64,000 bases of DNA, taken from assembly GCF_009827495.1 (NCBI RefSeq), contig NZ_WTZA01000001.1, forward strand, positions 434,001 through 498,000, written 5' to 3'. Below the pieces are notes generated by a model. The model ran no database searches, was not told where the DNA came from, and saw nothing but the letters and a program-made list of their open reading frames with translations. A program made the translations under genes and the position numbers. This document shows, piece after piece, positions 52,264-62,467 of the stretch (the stretch's first letter is position 1; each line of letters opens with the position of its first letter). Source of the stretch: Tsuneonella aeria. Lineage in GTDB: Bacteria > Pseudomonadota > Alphaproteobacteria > Sphingomonadales > Sphingomonadaceae.

Positions 52264-54495
52264 TCATTCCGGAATCGCGGACGCTGCCGCCAGGGGGTCG
52301 CGCGCAAAGCGCAAGGTGACACGGGTGCCCCCGCCCCCTTCCGCGCCCGCGAACGTCATGTCGCCGCCGTGTTCCTCGACGATCTTGTTGACGATCGCGA
52401 GGCCGAGCCCGGTGCCTTTCTCGCGTGTCGTCATGTATGGTTCGACGATCCGTTCGCGATCCTGTGGCAGGCCGATGCCGTTGTCCTCCACCGCGATCGC
52501 CAGCATTTCGGCGGTCGGCGTCAGTTGCACGGCGATGCGGCCGCGATAGTCGGGCTCCGCCCCTCGCGCCCGGGCCTCGATCGCCTCCACCGCGTTCTTG
52601 AGCACGTTGGTCATCGCCTGGCCCAGCTGGTGGCGGTCGCACGCGATCGTGATCGGCCCCGGAGCGCCGGAAACCAGACGAAAATCGATCTCCGGATGGG
52701 CGACCTCCTGGAGGAACAGCGCCTGCTTCACGAGGTCGTGCGCGTCCTCGGGGCGGAACACAGGCTTGGGCAGACGGGCAAAGCTGGAAAACTCGTCGAC
52801 CATCTTGCGCAGGTCGCCAACCTGGCGGACGATCGTGTTGGTCAGCTCGTCGAACAGTTCACCGTCGGTCTCGATCTGCTTGCGATAGCGTCGCTTCAGC
52901 CGTTCCGTGGCAAGCTGGATGGGCGTGAGCGGGTTCTTGATTTCGTGCGCGATGCGGCGGGCCACGTCCGACCAGGCCGCCTGGCGCTGGTCGAGGATCT
53001 GGCGGGTAATGTCCTCGAAGGTGATCACCCGGCCTTCGGGTGCTTCGCCCACCTTCACCGCCAGGGTCAGAAGCTCCCCGCCCTTGCTCCAGTTAACCGT
53101 GCCCGACGACTGGCGCGCGTCGGCGATCGCCGCGAACTGTGGCGCGAGGTCGGATAGCAGCGCGGCGGGGGGCACGGGGCCGGTGGCGCCCAGCAACAGT
53201 TCCTGCGCGGCGCTGTTCATCAGCAGGATCCGGCCCTGCTGGTCCACCGTCACGATGCCGGCCGTGATCGAGCCGATCACCGCTTCGATAAAGGCACGTC
53301 GTTCCTCGAGCTGGCGGTTTGCACCGAGAAGTGCGGCCGTCTGCTGTTCTATCTGGCCGGCCATGCGATTGAACGCGCGGTTGAGCATGCCGATTTCGTC
53401 AGGCCCGGTTCGGCCTTCAACCCGCATGGCAAAGTCCCCCCCGCCCACCTTGCGCGCGGCGGACACGAGTTCGGTGAGCGGCTCCACCTGGCGGTCGGCG
53501 AAGCGAAGCGCGAACCATACCGCCAGTCCGACGAGCGCCAGGCTGACAAAGAACAGCGCAAGGTTGAAGCGCAGTTGCAGCGCACGTGCCCGCTTCGTCA
53601 GCACGTCATACGCCATGACGACAGATTGGGCGCTTGCCCATTGACTGAACCCGAGCGCTTCCGAATTCCGCGCATTGTAGAGGAAGATACCGCTCTTGAG
53701 ATCGATGGGCGCCAGCGCCTCGATCCGTTGCGGATTGGCGCTGACCACCATGGCCTCGCCGGCCAGGAGCCGGGGCACGGCGACGGCGGCGAAAGTGCCG
53801 GGTTCATTGTCTTCGTTCAGGTTGAAGATGGCGGCGGTCCGGATCGACCCGTCATCGAGCCGCTGGAGCACGGCGGATTCGTTGATTTCCCGCTGCTTGA
53901 CCTGGAGGAAATAGACGTCGGCAAGATCGGGATCGGTCAGTTCGAAGCTCTGCAGGTAATAGGCCATGTCGCTGGCCATCGCGACCGTCTGATTGGCCAC
54001 CTGCACCTGGTTCTGTTCATAATACCCGCGAGCGAGCGAGTTGGCGTTCTGCATCAGCCCGCGCGAATTGTCGGAAAACCAGAAATCGACGCCGGACTGG
54101 AACAGGAAGGCCGCAAACCCGGCCACCAGCAGCGTCGGGATGGCGGCGATCAGCGAGAAGAAGAATACCAGGCGGACGTGCAGGCGCGCGGTGCTCCCCG
54201 CTGCGCGGCGCAAGGCGAAGCGCCGGCCCGCCAGCACCAGCAGCGCCATCGCCGGGATGAGCGTGGCGATAAGCAGGCCCGCGACCTTCTGGGATGGCAG
54301 CAGCTGGCCATTGGGCGGCGCGCTGGTAAAGGTGTACCAGGTTATCCAGATCATAGCGATGACGGCGACCGCCGCGATAACCTCCAGGATCAGGTAGAAG
54401 TTCGCGCGGCGGCTGACGACCAGGAACCTGCGCCACCATCGCGGGCTGCGGCGCGCCGGCGGCTGGTGCAAATCCGGTGAAAGCGCGGCGGTCAT
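52264..54495 (-). CDS. ntrY: Membrane sensor kinase NtrY
   Basis: Sensor kinase of 743 residues partnering NtrX. Helices near 34-54, 70-90 and 108-132 are followed by a periplasmic loop of about 180 residues and another helix near 311-330; then HAMP (about 330-385), PAS (about 400-495) and the kinase core with phosphorylated H517 in [17 protein letters not shown], ending with ENGIGLP-like DNGIGLP and GTGLGLAIV. ATG 54495 is the first good start; longer frames run into ntrC. There are 16 bases between it and ntrX. The signal is debated in the family (nitrogen or oxygen/redox). Confidence 0.94.
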   Translation of the reverse strand: MTAALSPDLHQPPARRSPRWWRRFLVVSRRANFYLILEVIAAVAVIAMIWITWYTFTSAPPNGQLLPSQKVAGLLIATLIPAMALLVLAGRRFALRRAAGSTARLHVRLVFFFSLIAAIPTLLVAGFAAFLFQSGVDFWFSDNSRGLMQNANSLARGYYEQNQVQVANQTVAMASDMAYYLQSFELTDPDLADVYFLQVKQREINESAVLQRLDDGSIRTAAIFNLNEDNEPGTFAAVAVPRLLAGEAMVVSANPQRIEALAPIDLKSGIFLYNARNSEALGFSQWASAQSVVMAYDVLTKRARALQLRFNLALFFVSLALVGLAVWFALRFADRQVEPLTELVSAARKVGGGDFAMRVEGRTGPDEIGMLNRAFNRMAGQIEQQTAALLGANRQLEERRAFIEAVIGSITAGIVTVDQQGRILLMNSAAQELLLGATGPVPPAALLSDLAPQFAAIADARQSSGTVNWSKGGELLTLAVKVGEAPEGRVITFEDITRQILDQRQAAWSDVARRIAHEIKNPLTPIQLATERLKRRYRKQIETDGELFDELTNTIVRQVGDLRKMVDEFSSFARLPKPVFRPEDAHDLVKQALFLQEVAHPEIDFRLVSGAPGPITIACDRHQLGQAMTNVLKNAVEAIEARARGAEPDYRGRIAVQLTPTAEMLAIAVEDNGIGLPQDRERIVEPYMTTREKGTGLGLAIVNKIVEEHGGDMTFAGAEGGGGTRVTLRFARDPLAAASAIPE

Positions 54496-54559
54496 CGTTG
54501 CGCGATTACAACTGGACTGTTGCAGATATGCAAGGGGTATTCGGCGAACCGTTCCGCTT

Positions 54560-55972
54560 TCATCGGCGCGCCGCGGCGCCATCCGGATCGATCCCGAGTT
54601 CCGTGAGCCGCTTGCGCAAGGTGTTGCGGTTGATGCCGAGCATGCGCGCCGCCTGCACCTGATTGCCGCCCGTCCGCTCCAGCACGCGGCTGAACAACGG
54701 GCGTTCGAGCGCCGCGGTGGCGGCACCATAGAGCGTCCCGTCGGGCGGCGCGGCGGCGCGGAGCCACGCTTCCACTGCTTGCGCGAAACTCGCCTCGGGC
54801 GCGGTGCCTGCGGGTTCCGGCCGGCCAAGCACGGCGTGCACGGTATCGGCGTCGATCGCATCCTTGCGTGCCATGAGCGCCAGGCGGTACGCCGCGTTGC
54901 GAAGCTCGCGGACATTGCCACGCCAGGGGCGCTGCTCAAGCGCGCGGATTGCCGCATCGTCGATCCGCCGCCGCGGCAGGCCGTCGGCAGCTGCCTGCTC
55001 AAGAAAATGGTGGGTGAGCGCCGCAATGTCGTCGACGCGCTCTCGCAGCGGGGGCAGCTCGATGGGCACGACGTTCAGGCGATAAAACAGGTCTTCGCGA
55101 AAAGTGCCCGCGGCGATCATCGGGGCGAGATCGCGGTTGGTCGCGGCAAGGATCCGTACGTCCACCGCAATCTCGTGCCGGCCGCCGACGCGCCGGATGC
55201 GACCGGACTGCAACGTACGCAGCAGCCGCGTCTGCGCGGCCGCTGGCATATCGCCGATCTCGTCGAGAAACAGCGTGCCGCCGTTGGCCTGCTCGAACTT
55301 GCCGATGGCCTGCGCGTGGGCCCCGGTGAACGCGCCCCTTTCGTGCCCGAACAGTTCGCTTTCGATCAGATCGTGCGGGATCGCGGCGGCGTTGACGGCG
55401 ACAAATGGCCCCGTCTTCCGGTGACCGAACTGGTGGATCGCTTCGGCCACGAGTTCCTTGCCGGTCCCGGATTCGCCCAGGATCAGCACCGTCAGGTCGT
55501 TACGCAGGACCCGGGCGATCATGCGGTAAACGCCTTGCATCGCATGGCTCCGCCCGACCAGCGGCAATGCCCCATGCGTGCCCTCGCCCTGCGGATCGGC
55601 CGCCACGTTCCGCGCCCCGACGGCCTGCACGACCGCACGGACCAGTTCTTCGAGGTCGAAGGGCTTGGGAAAGTATTCGAACGCCGAGATATCGGCCGCA
55701 CGAATGGCGGTGTCGAGTGTGTTCTGTGCCGACAGCACGATGATCGGCAGGTGGGGATGCGCGGCCTGGACGGCCGACAGGCTGGCGATGCCGTCGCCAT
55801 CCGCCAGTACCACATCCGTCAGCATGGCGGCGTAGACGCGGGTCCTGAGCAGGCGGTCGCGACCGGCGATGGAGTCGCTGCAATCGACCGCAAAGCCCTC
55901 ATCTTCGAGCGCAGCTCTGACGACCGTCGCGATTGCGGCGTCGTCTTCCACCAGGAGGATCGCCCCCTTCAT
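54560..55972 (-). CDS. ntrC: Nitrogen regulator NtrC
   Basis: Sigma-54-dependent activator of nitrogen-assimilation genes, 470 residues. Receiver phosphoacceptor D53, Walker A GESGTGKE at 166-173 and an intact GAFTGA at 213-218, in contrast to NtrX here. The C-terminal Fis-type HTH is GNQVQAARMLGINRNTLRKRL. ATG 55972 lies four bases after the ntrB stop, with GGAAGGGG upstream. An RpoN gene is not in the window. Confidence 0.95.
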   Translation of the reverse strand: MKGAILLVEDDAAIATVVRAALEDEGFAVDCSDSIAGRDRLLRTRVYAAMLTDVVLADGDGIASLSAVQAAHPHLPIIVLSAQNTLDTAIRAADISAFEYFPKPFDLEELVRAVVQAVGARNVAADPQGEGTHGALPLVGRSHAMQGVYRMIARVLRNDLTVLILGESGTGKELVAEAIHQFGHRKTGPFVAVNAAAIPHDLIESELFGHERGAFTGAHAQAIGKFEQANGGTLFLDEIGDMPAAAQTRLLRTLQSGRIRRVGGRHEIAVDVRILAATNRDLAPMIAAGTFREDLFYRLNVVPIELPPLRERVDDIAALTHHFLEQAAADGLPRRRIDDAAIRALEQRPWRGNVRELRNAAYRLALMARKDAIDADTVHAVLGRPEPAGTAPEASFAQAVEAWLRAAAPPDGTLYGAATAALERPLFSRVLERTGGNQVQAARMLGINRNTLRKRLTELGIDPDGAAARR

Positions 55973-55976
55973 CGGT

Positions 55977-57038
55977 TCACGCCCCTTCCGCCAGCGGCAG
56001 GTGGACGCGAAAGTGCGTGAGACCGGCGCTTTCGTCGCGCTCGTGCGCCACGCGGCCACCCATGTCGCGCACCAACCGGCGCACCAGTGCAAGACCGAGC
56101 CCCTGCCCCCCCGCACGGCTGCTGACGAAGGGTTCGAACACATGATCGCGCAGATCGGCGTCGATACCCGGGCCGTTGTCGCTGACTGTCAGCTCGATCG
56201 GCAGGCGCACCGGTCGCCCGGGGCCTGCGGCGTTGACGCTGAGGCCGCTCGCGTATCGGGTGCGGACGGTAACCCGGGCGCCTTGCTGCTGTTCGACCGC
56301 ATCGCGGGCGTTCGCCACCAGGTTGATGACGATCTGTTCCAGCCCGGCGCGATTGCCCATGACGGTGGGCAACGAGGGATCGAATGCTTCGACAAGTTCG
56401 ACCCCGGCCATGTCCCCGCCCCGAACCGCGGCCAGCGCGCTCAGGACAGCTTCGTGCAAGTTGAACGGGGCGTTCGGCTCGCTGGTGCGCGCGCCGATGC
56501 GCTGCATTCGGTCGATCAACGACGCGATGCGATCCACCTCGCCGGTAATCAGGTCAGCGAGCAAACGGTCCGCGGGCTTGAGCTTGCGGGCTACCAGTTG
56601 CCCCGCCCCACGGATCGCTGCCAGCGGATTCTTGATCTCGTGCGCCAGCACGGCAGGTGCGCTGAGTTGCGCCGTGCCATTGCCCGGCTCGACCATGTCT
56701 TGCGGCGCCTCCGACAGGGTGAGAACGCGCCATCCCGGATGGGATGGAACGGGCGAGAGAGTCAGGTTCACGCGCCGCGGGGCCGCACCGACACGAACCG
56801 CAACGTCGCGTGCCACCAGCGGCGCCAACTGGTCGCGAATCCGTTCCGCGATGCGGGAATCCTCGAAAGCGAACACCTCAAGCAGTGCGGTGCTCACAAG
56901 TCGCGGCGCGCTGCGACCCAACATGTTCTCGCTCGCGGGATTGGCCTCAACGATCGTGAGGTCGGGATCGATCAGCAGCACCGCGAAAGATAGGCCGGCG
57001 ATCTGCTCGCGCGGCCCCGGCGCGCCAGGCGCCGTCAC
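55977..57038 (-). CDS. ntrB: Nitrogen sensor kinase NtrB
   Basis: Soluble kinase/phosphatase of 353 residues for NtrC, controlled by PII proteins in the family. A PAS domain occupies about 12-110 and the phosphorylated His is H133 in [15 protein letters not shown]; ATPase motifs DNGPGID and GQGLGLALV follow. GTG 57038 overlaps the dusB stop (GTGA), the normal dusB-ntrB order in alphaproteobacteria. Confidence 0.95.
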   Translation of the reverse strand: MTAPGAPGPREQIAGLSFAVLLIDPDLTIVEANPASENMLGRSAPRLVSTALLEVFAFEDSRIAERIRDQLAPLVARDVAVRVGAAPRRVNLTLSPVPSHPGWRVLTLSEAPQDMVEPGNGTAQLSAPAVLAHEIKNPLAAIRGAGQLVARKLKPADRLLADLITGEVDRIASLIDRMQRIGARTSEPNAPFNLHEAVLSALAAVRGGDMAGVELVEAFDPSLPTVMGNRAGLEQIVINLVANARDAVEQQQGARVTVRTRYASGLSVNAAGPGRPVRLPIELTVSDNGPGIDADLRDHVFEPFVSSRAGGQGLGLALVRRLVRDMGGRVAHERDESAGLTHFRVHLPLAEGA

Positions 57039-58051
57039 GCAGCCTTCCGCACCAGGAAGGGCGTGTAGAATCGCTCGATCTCCCCGAGCACCTGGCCCGC
57101 GTCATCGATGAAATTGGCCTTGTTGCGGAACTCCGCCGAACCGTGCAGGCCCTTGGTGTACCAACCCAGGTGCTTGCGCGCCATCTTGACCCCGGTGTCC
57201 GCGCCGTAATGATCCAGCATTTCGCGGTAGTGGCGCATCAGCACCGCGTACTGTTCGTCGATCGAGGGGTCCGCCTGCGCCTCCCCGGTTCGCCACCATT
57301 GCATCACCTGCGAAAGCAGCCACGGACGGCCATAGGCGCCGCGTCCGATCATCAGGCCGTCGGCGCCCGATTGATCGAGCGCCTTCGCGGCGTCGGCGAC
57401 GGAGCAGATATCGCCGTTGACGATGACCGGAATGGTCACCGCATCTCGGACCTTGCGGACGAAGGCCCAGTCCGCCTCGCCCTTGTACATCTGGTTGCGC
57501 GTGCGCCCGTGGACGGTGACCATGCGGACCCCGATGTCTTCCGCGATGCGCGCAAGCTCCGGCGCGTTGAGGCTGGCGTGATCCCAGCCCATCCGCATCT
57601 TGACCGTCACCGGCACGTCCACCGCCTCGACGCAGGCTTCCATCAGCTTGATCGCCAGCGGTACCTCGCGCATCAGCGCGCTCCCGGCGAACTGGCCCAC
57701 GACCTTGCGCACGGGGCAGCCGAAATTGATGTCGATGATCGCCGCGCCCCGGTCGGCTGCCAGCCTGGCGGCCTCCGCCATCGATACGGGGTCGCATCCG
57801 ACGAGTTGCATGGACACGGGATCTTCCAGCGGCGCCCACATCGCCTTCTGGATCGACTGCCGCGTTTCGCGAATGGCTGCTTCGCTGGCGATCATTTCCG
57901 TGACATTGAGGCCGGAGCCGTAGCGCCGCACCGCCATGCGGAACGGCATGTCGCTGACGCCCGTCATCGGCGCCAGGACAACCGGCGTGTCGACCGTAAC
58001 GGGACCGACCGAAATCGGCCGCAGGGGCGGCGGGGATGGTAGCGCTGTCAC
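57035..58051 (-). CDS. dusB: tRNA-dihydrouridine synthase B
   Basis: FMN enzyme that reduces specific uridines in tRNA to dihydrouridine. The 338 residues show [26 protein letters not shown] with the catalytic Cys, [22 protein letters not shown] and NGDI. GTG 58051 is the only start in the region between the divergent ispDF and the first conserved strand. It is cotranscribed with ntrBC, possibly tying tRNA modification to nitrogen status, as in enteric dusB-fis. Confidence 0.93.
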   Translation of the reverse strand: MTALPSPPPLRPISVGPVTVDTPVVLAPMTGVSDMPFRMAVRRYGSGLNVTEMIASEAAIRETRQSIQKAMWAPLEDPVSMQLVGCDPVSMAEAARLAADRGAAIIDINFGCPVRKVVGQFAGSALMREVPLAIKLMEACVEAVDVPVTVKMRMGWDHASLNAPELARIAEDIGVRMVTVHGRTRNQMYKGEADWAFVRKVRDAVTIPVIVNGDICSVADAAKALDQSGADGLMIGRGAYGRPWLLSQVMQWWRTGEAQADPSIDEQYAVLMRHYREMLDHYGADTGVKMARKHLGWYTKGLHGSAEFRNKANFIDDAGQVLGEIERFYTPFLVRKAA

Positions 58052-58124
58052 AGGAAAGATGCCTAAATTTTGTGCAGCGCTTAGTGGATTGAAGGCTCGC
58101 GCGCAAGGCGGTAGCGCCCGTGCG

Positions 58125-59261
58125 ATGCCCCCTGCACTGCCCCCCTTCTCAGCCATCGTCGTTGCTGCCGGGCAAGGATCGCGCGCCGGCCAACCGGTGC
58201 CCAAGCAATTCGCGCGGTGGCGCGGCAAGCCTCTGGTGCGCCACTCGGTTGAAGCATTGCTCGCCGCCGGAGCCGACGAGGTGATCGTCGCCATTCCCGC
58301 GTCCGGCGCGGACCTTGCTGCCGCGGCGCTCGACGGCCTGGCGGTGACATTCGTGACCGGGGGCGCGACCCGGCAGCAGTCCGTATCGCGGGCCCTGAGC
58401 GCCCTGCCCCTGGCGGAGCGTGTGCTGATCCACGATGCGGCACGCCCGCGGATCCCCTCCGCCGTGCTCGTGCGTCTGCTCGAAGCGCTGGCCGATCATC
58501 CGGGGGCGATCCCGGTCCTCCCCGTCATAGACAGCCTGGCCACCGAACGTGACGGCCTGATGGACGCAAGTGCCGACCGCGCAAGCCTGCGGCGTGTCCA
58601 GACGCCGCAAGCCTTTCGCGTCGCGGACATTCGCGCTGCTCACGCGTCCTGGCAGGGCCCGCCCGATGCAGGAGACGACGCCCAGGTGCTGCGCGCCGCG
58701 GGCGGTGCCATCGCGATGGTCGCGGGCGACGAAGCGCTGCACAAGGTCACTTTTGCGGAGGATTTCATGGAAGACAGTCCCGCATGGCGGGTCGGTTCGG
58801 GCTATGACGTGCACCGGCTGGACCCCGGCGAGGACCTGTGGCTGTGCGGCGTCAAGGTCGATCATCATCTCGGACTTGCGGGCCACAGCGATGCCGATGT
58901 CGGCCTCCACGCCGTGGTCGATGCCTTGCTTGGTGCCGTCGGTGCCGGAGACATCGGCCAGCACTTTCCGCCGAGCGACGCGCGCTGGGAAGGTGCGCCG
59001 TCCTCTCGCTTCGTGGAGCACGCGTTGTCGCTGGTGGCGGAGGCTGGCTATCGGGTCGGCAATATCGACGTCACGCTTATCTGCGAAGCGCCGAGGATCG
59101 GCCCACACCGCCACGCGATGAAGACGCGCATTGCCGCGCTTGCCGGGATCGATGAAGGCGCGGTAAACGTCAAAGCGACGACCACGGAGCGACTGGGTTT
59201 CACCGGTCGCGGCGAAGGCATCGCCGCCGAAGCGGTCGCGATGGTATTCCGCAACGCATGA
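58125..59261 (+). CDS. ispDF: Bifunctional IspD/IspF of the MEP pathway
   Basis: A fusion of 378 residues. The N-terminal half is MEP cytidylyltransferase ([12 protein letters not shown] and [11 protein letters not shown], then HDAARPRIP). The second half, from about residue 220, is MECDP synthase ([46 protein letters not shown]). The two act in non-consecutive steps of isoprenoid precursor synthesis; the fusion is usual in alphaproteobacteria. ATG 58125 lies 73 bases from the divergent dusB start. IspA (8416) uses the product. Confidence 0.95.
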   Translation: MPPALPPFSAIVVAAGQGSRAGQPVPKQFARWRGKPLVRHSVEALLAAGADEVIVAIPASGADLAAAALDGLAVTFVTGGATRQQSVSRALSALPLAERVLIHDAARPRIPSAVLVRLLEALADHPGAIPVLPVIDSLATERDGLMDASADRASLRRVQTPQAFRVADIRAAHASWQGPPDAGDDAQVLRAAGGAIAMVAGDEALHKVTFAEDFMEDSPAWRVGSGYDVHRLDPGEDLWLCGVKVDHHLGLAGHSDADVGLHAVVDALLGAVGAGDIGQHFPPSDARWEGAPSSRFVEHALSLVAEAGYRVGNIDVTLICEAPRIGPHRHAMKTRIAALAGIDEGAVNVKATTTERLGFTGRGEGIAAEAVAMVFRNA

Positions 59262-59809
59262 GACATTCAATGAACAGCGCGCTTCGCACATTCACCGTCG
59301 TGGCGCTTGCCGCGCTCCTCCCCTCCCAGGCCATGGCGCAGGCAAAACCATGCCTGACGGAACGGGAGGTCGCGCAGATCGCGATCTACTCGGTCCCTGC
59401 CGCAGTCGAAGGCGTGCGAGCCAAGTGCGCGAACCGCCTGTCATCGAACGGCTTCCTCGCGACCCGGGGCAATGCCTTCGCCGCCAGGTACGCCGCCCTA
59501 CAAGCGGAAACCTGGCCCACGGCGAAGGCGGGCGTTCTCCGCGTGATCGGCAGTCAGGCGACCGGGGCGCAATCCACTGGTCCCGCCGCGATGTTCGCGG
59601 CACTGCCCGACGAGTCCGTGCGCCCGCTCGTCGATGCGATCATCGCCCAGAAGATCGGCGAATCGATAAAGCCGGCGGAATGCGCCAACGTCGAGCGCGG
59701 GATGCAGATTGCTTCCGCCCTGGCGCCGCGCGACAGCGGGGCGATGATCGCCTTCGTGCTGGCCATGATCAAGCCCAGGAACCTGGCAATGTGCCCGGCC
59801 CAGTCGTGA
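59258..59809 (+). CDS. Predicted periplasmic protein of unknown function
   Basis: 183 residues with a clear signal peptide (SALRTFTVVALAALLPSQAMAQ). The mature part is mainly helical and has four cysteines (in KPCLTE, AKCANR, AECANV and the C-terminal AMCPAQ), which could form two disulphides. ATG 59258 overlaps the ispDF stop (ATGA); ATG 59270 is also possible. No family recognised. It lies between ispDF and pncC, both overlapping it. Confidence 0.72.
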   Translation: MRHSMNSALRTFTVVALAALLPSQAMAQAKPCLTEREVAQIAIYSVPAAVEGVRAKCANRLSSNGFLATRGNAFAARYAALQAETWPTAKAGVLRVIGSQATGAQSTGPAAMFAALPDESVRPLVDAIIAQKIGESIKPAECANVERGMQIASALAPRDSGAMIAFVLAMIKPRNLAMCPAQS

Positions 59810-60303
59810 GCGACCTGCTCCCGCCAGAGATCGTCGCCCTTGCGCTCCGCGTGGTCGGAGAAAACGCAAGGCATGGCAGGCGCGTGGCAACTGCCGAGAG
59901 CTGCACCGGCGGGCTCGTCGCGGCTGCATTGACGGAGATTCCCGGATCGTCCGCCGTTCTCGATCGCGGCTTCGTGACCTATTCGAACGAGGCGAAGCGC
60001 GAAGATCTCGATGTCCCGAACGAGATCATCGAGACATTCGGCGCAGTCTCGATCGCGTGTGTCTGGGCCATGGCGCAAGGGGCGCTCAAGAACTCCAACG
60101 CCGATGTCGCGGTTGCGATCAGCGGCATTGCGGGGCCCGACGGCGGCAGTCCGTCAAAACCAGTGGGCACGGTCGTTTTCGCCCGCGCGCGCCGTGGCGA
60201 CGATGGGGAGCCCGAGGGCGAGATGCGGCACTTCGACGGCGGCAGCCGGAGCGAGGTGCGCCGTCAGGCCACGCTCGTCGCGCTGGAACTGCTACTTCCG
60301 TAA
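59806..60303 (+). CDS. pncC: CinA C-terminal-type nicotinamide-nucleotide amidohydrolase
   Basis: Deamidates nicotinamide mononucleotide to nicotinate mononucleotide in pyridine nucleotide salvage. The stand-alone CinA C-terminal domain of 165 residues has VATAESCTGGLVAAALTEIPGSSAV, YSNEAK and ISGIAGPDGGSPSKPVGTV. GTG 59806 overlaps the previous stop (GTGA); GTG 59791 is an alternative. Its 3' end overlaps the end of the convergent COQ10-like gene by 40 bases. Confidence 0.92.
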   Translation: MSDLLPPEIVALALRVVGENARHGRRVATAESCTGGLVAAALTEIPGSSAVLDRGFVTYSNEAKREDLDVPNEIIETFGAVSIACVWAMAQGALKNSNADVAVAISGIAGPDGGSPSKPVGTVVFARARRGDDGEPEGEMRHFDGGSRSEVRRQATLVALELLLP

Positions 60304-60725
60304 AGCGCGGCCGCGCGTTCTTCGAACGCGGTTACCATCTTGCGGAATGCGCGGTCGAAATATTGACCGGCGAGCGCTTCGAACACGGCGTTGCGGAATG
60401 TGAACTCCACGCAGAAGTCCACCTCGCACCCGCCGCCGGCAAGCGGGCGAAACTGCCACCGGTTGTCGAGATCGCGGAGGGGCCCGTCGACGTAGTGAAC
60501 GGTTATTTCGCGAGGGCGATCCTTCGTGACACGCGACGTGAACTTTTCGCGCAGGGCCTTGAAGCCGACGAGCATGTCGGCGACCATGGCTGTCGGGCTG
60601 TCGGACGTTACGCGGGTGGCGACAACCCAGGGCAGAAATTCCGGATAACGGGCAACGTCCGCCACCAAGTCGAACATCTGTTCGGCCGTGTAAGGCATCG
60701 TGCGGACTTCCTGGATCCCGGGCAT
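60264..60725 (-). CDS. COQ10/RatA-like START-domain protein
   Basis: A 153-residue polyketide-cyclase/START-like protein of the COQ10 and RatA family. In alphaproteobacteria such proteins bind ubiquinone; the E. coli relative RatA affects ribosome subunit joining. Visible segments are YTAEQMFDLVADVARYPEFLPW and VDFCVEFTFRNAVFEALAGQYFD. ATG 60725 follows lipA by 13 bases, a frequent order. A low-complexity serine tail overlaps the end of pncC on the other strand. Confidence 0.88.
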   Translation of the reverse strand: MPGIQEVRTMPYTAEQMFDLVADVARYPEFLPWVVATRVTSDSPTAMVADMLVGFKALREKFTSRVTKDRPREITVHYVDGPLRDLDNRWQFRPLAGGGCEVDFCVEFTFRNAVFEALAGQYFDRAFRKMVTAFEERAAALYGSSSSSATSVA

Positions 60726-60738
60726 CGCGGCGGCAGCT

Positions 60739-61683
60739 TCAGGCAGCGGGCGCCGTGCGGGCAAGGCGCGCCTCGCGGGCGGCCTTCATTTCCGCAAAGT
60801 CGTCCCCCGCGTGATAGCTGGATCGCGTGAGCGGGCTTGCGGCAACCTGAAGAAACCCCTTGGCGCGCGCGATCGCGCCATAAGCATCGAACACCTTGGG
60901 GGCGACGAAGTCCTCCACCTTCGCGTGGCGCGGGGTTGGCTGCAGGTACTGGCCCATGGTGATGAAATCGACATCGGCGCAGCGCATGTCGTCCATGACC
61001 TGATGCACCTCCAGGCGCTGTTCGCCGAGGCCCAGCATGATCCCGCTCTTGGTGAAGATCAGCGGATCATGGGTCTTCACCTCCTCCAGCAAGCGGAGCG
61101 AGGCGTAGTAACGCGCACCGGGCCGGATCGTGGGATAGAGCCGCGGCACCGTTTCGAGGTTGTGATTATAGACGTCGGGCCCGGCCTCGCAGATGGCCTC
61201 CACCGCCGGACGCATCTTGTTGCGGAAGTCGGGGGTGAGAATTTCAATCGTCGTCTGCGGCGTTTCGCGCCGGAGGGCGGCAATGACTTTCACGAACTGG
61301 CCCGCCCCGCCATCGGGCAAATCATCCCGATCGACGCTGGTTATGACGATGTGCTGCAGGCCCATCTTCGCGGCGGCGGCGGCGACATGCTCCGGCTCCA
61401 GCGGATCGACCGTGCGCGGCATCCCCGTCTTCACGTTGCAGAATGCGCAGGCACGCGTGCACACGTCGCCCAGGATCATCACGGTGGCGTGCTTCTTGGT
61501 CCAGCATTCCCCGATGTTGGGGCAGGCGGCTTCTTCGCAGACCGTGTTAAGGGAGAGATCGCGCATCAGCTGGCGCGTTTCGTGGTAGCCCTTGCTGACT
61601 GGCGCCTTCACGCGGATCCAGTCGGGCTTGCGCTGGCGTTCGGGCCGGGGTGCGGCAAGCGGAGCGGACGCGAGATCATTCAT
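60739..61683 (-). CDS. lipA: Lipoyl synthase
   Basis: Radical-SAM enzyme that inserts sulphur at C6 and C8 of octanoyl-bound proteins. The auxiliary cluster cysteines C49, C54 and C60 and the radical-SAM CxxxCxxC C75, C79 and C82 are all present, as is the C-terminal RSSYHAG serine ligand. 314 residues from ATG 61683. It precedes the COQ10-like gene on the same strand. Confidence 0.97.
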   Translation of the reverse strand: MNDLASAPLAAPRPERQRKPDWIRVKAPVSKGYHETRQLMRDLSLNTVCEEAACPNIGECWTKKHATVMILGDVCTRACAFCNVKTGMPRTVDPLEPEHVAAAAAKMGLQHIVITSVDRDDLPDGGAGQFVKVIAALRRETPQTTIEILTPDFRNKMRPAVEAICEAGPDVYNHNLETVPRLYPTIRPGARYYASLRLLEEVKTHDPLIFTKSGIMLGLGEQRLEVHQVMDDMRCADVDFITMGQYLQPTPRHAKVEDFVAPKVFDAYGAIARAKGFLQVAASPLTRSSYHAGDDFAEMKAAREARLARTAPAA

Positions 61684-61785
61684 GCGCGCCCACTTAGGAC
61701 GCAGGCCCGACAGAGGCAATGCCCGGCACGGCGAGTGCGCTCCGGGGGTTGTCAGGCGCCCGCCGGTGCGGCAACGCCGCGCGCC

Positions 61786-62439
61786 ATGACCACCGAAACA
61801 TCGCCCGCGCTTGCCGGGCTCATCGACGGATACCGCCGTTTCCGCCAGCATGGATGGGGCAGCCGGCGCGACCGCTGGTCCGCCCTCAGCGAGGGGCAGG
61901 AACCCCGGGTGATGGTCATCGCCTGTTCCGACAGCCGGGTCGATCCGTCGCAGATATTCGACGTGGCGCCCGGGGAGATTTTCGTCGTCCGCAACGTCGC
62001 CGCGATGGTCCCCCCGTTCGAAACGACGCCCGGGCATCACGGCGTGTCGGCCGCGCTCGAGTTCGCGGTGCAGTTCCTGCGGGTGCATGAGATCGTGGTC
62101 ATGGGCCACGGCATGTGCGGCGGGTGCAAGGCGGCGCTGACCCAGTCGATGCAGGGAACGGAACCGGGCCAGGGCGGCTTCATCGCCGACTGGATCGATT
62201 TGCTGGACGAGGCGCGCGATGCCGTTGCCGCCGAACACGGCACCGAGGGCCGGGCGGCCGAACGGGCGATGGAACAGGCCGGGGTCAAGGTCAGCCTGGC
62301 GAACTTGCGCACTTTCCCTTGCGTGAGCGAGCTCGAGCAGCGCGGCAAGCTGCGCCTGCGCGGTGCATTCTTCGCCATTTCCGACGGCGTGCTCCACCTG
62401 CTGGACGAGCCTAGCGGGGAATTCCTCCCGGTTGCGTAA
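61786..62439 (+). CDS. can: Beta-class carbonic anhydrase
   Basis: Interconverts CO2 and bicarbonate. Zinc ligands C47, H108 and C111 and the D49-R51 dyad are in ACSDSRVDP and GHGMCGG. The 217-residue length is normal. ATG 61786 was chosen because the conserved domain starts soon after; the frame extends upstream through the divergent lipA. Bicarbonate is a substrate of CarB and of carboxylases. It precedes the NYN gene by 28 bases. Confidence 0.93.
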   Translation: MTTETSPALAGLIDGYRRFRQHGWGSRRDRWSALSEGQEPRVMVIACSDSRVDPSQIFDVAPGEIFVVRNVAAMVPPFETTPGHHGVSAALEFAVQFLRVHEIVVMGHGMCGGCKAALTQSMQGTEPGQGGFIADWIDLLDEARDAVAAEHGTEGRAAERAMEQAGVKVSLANLRTFPCVSELEQRGKLRLRGAFFAISDGVLHLLDEPSGEFLPVA

Positions 62440-62467
62440 TCCGGGAGAGAAGCCCATCACGCGGGCC

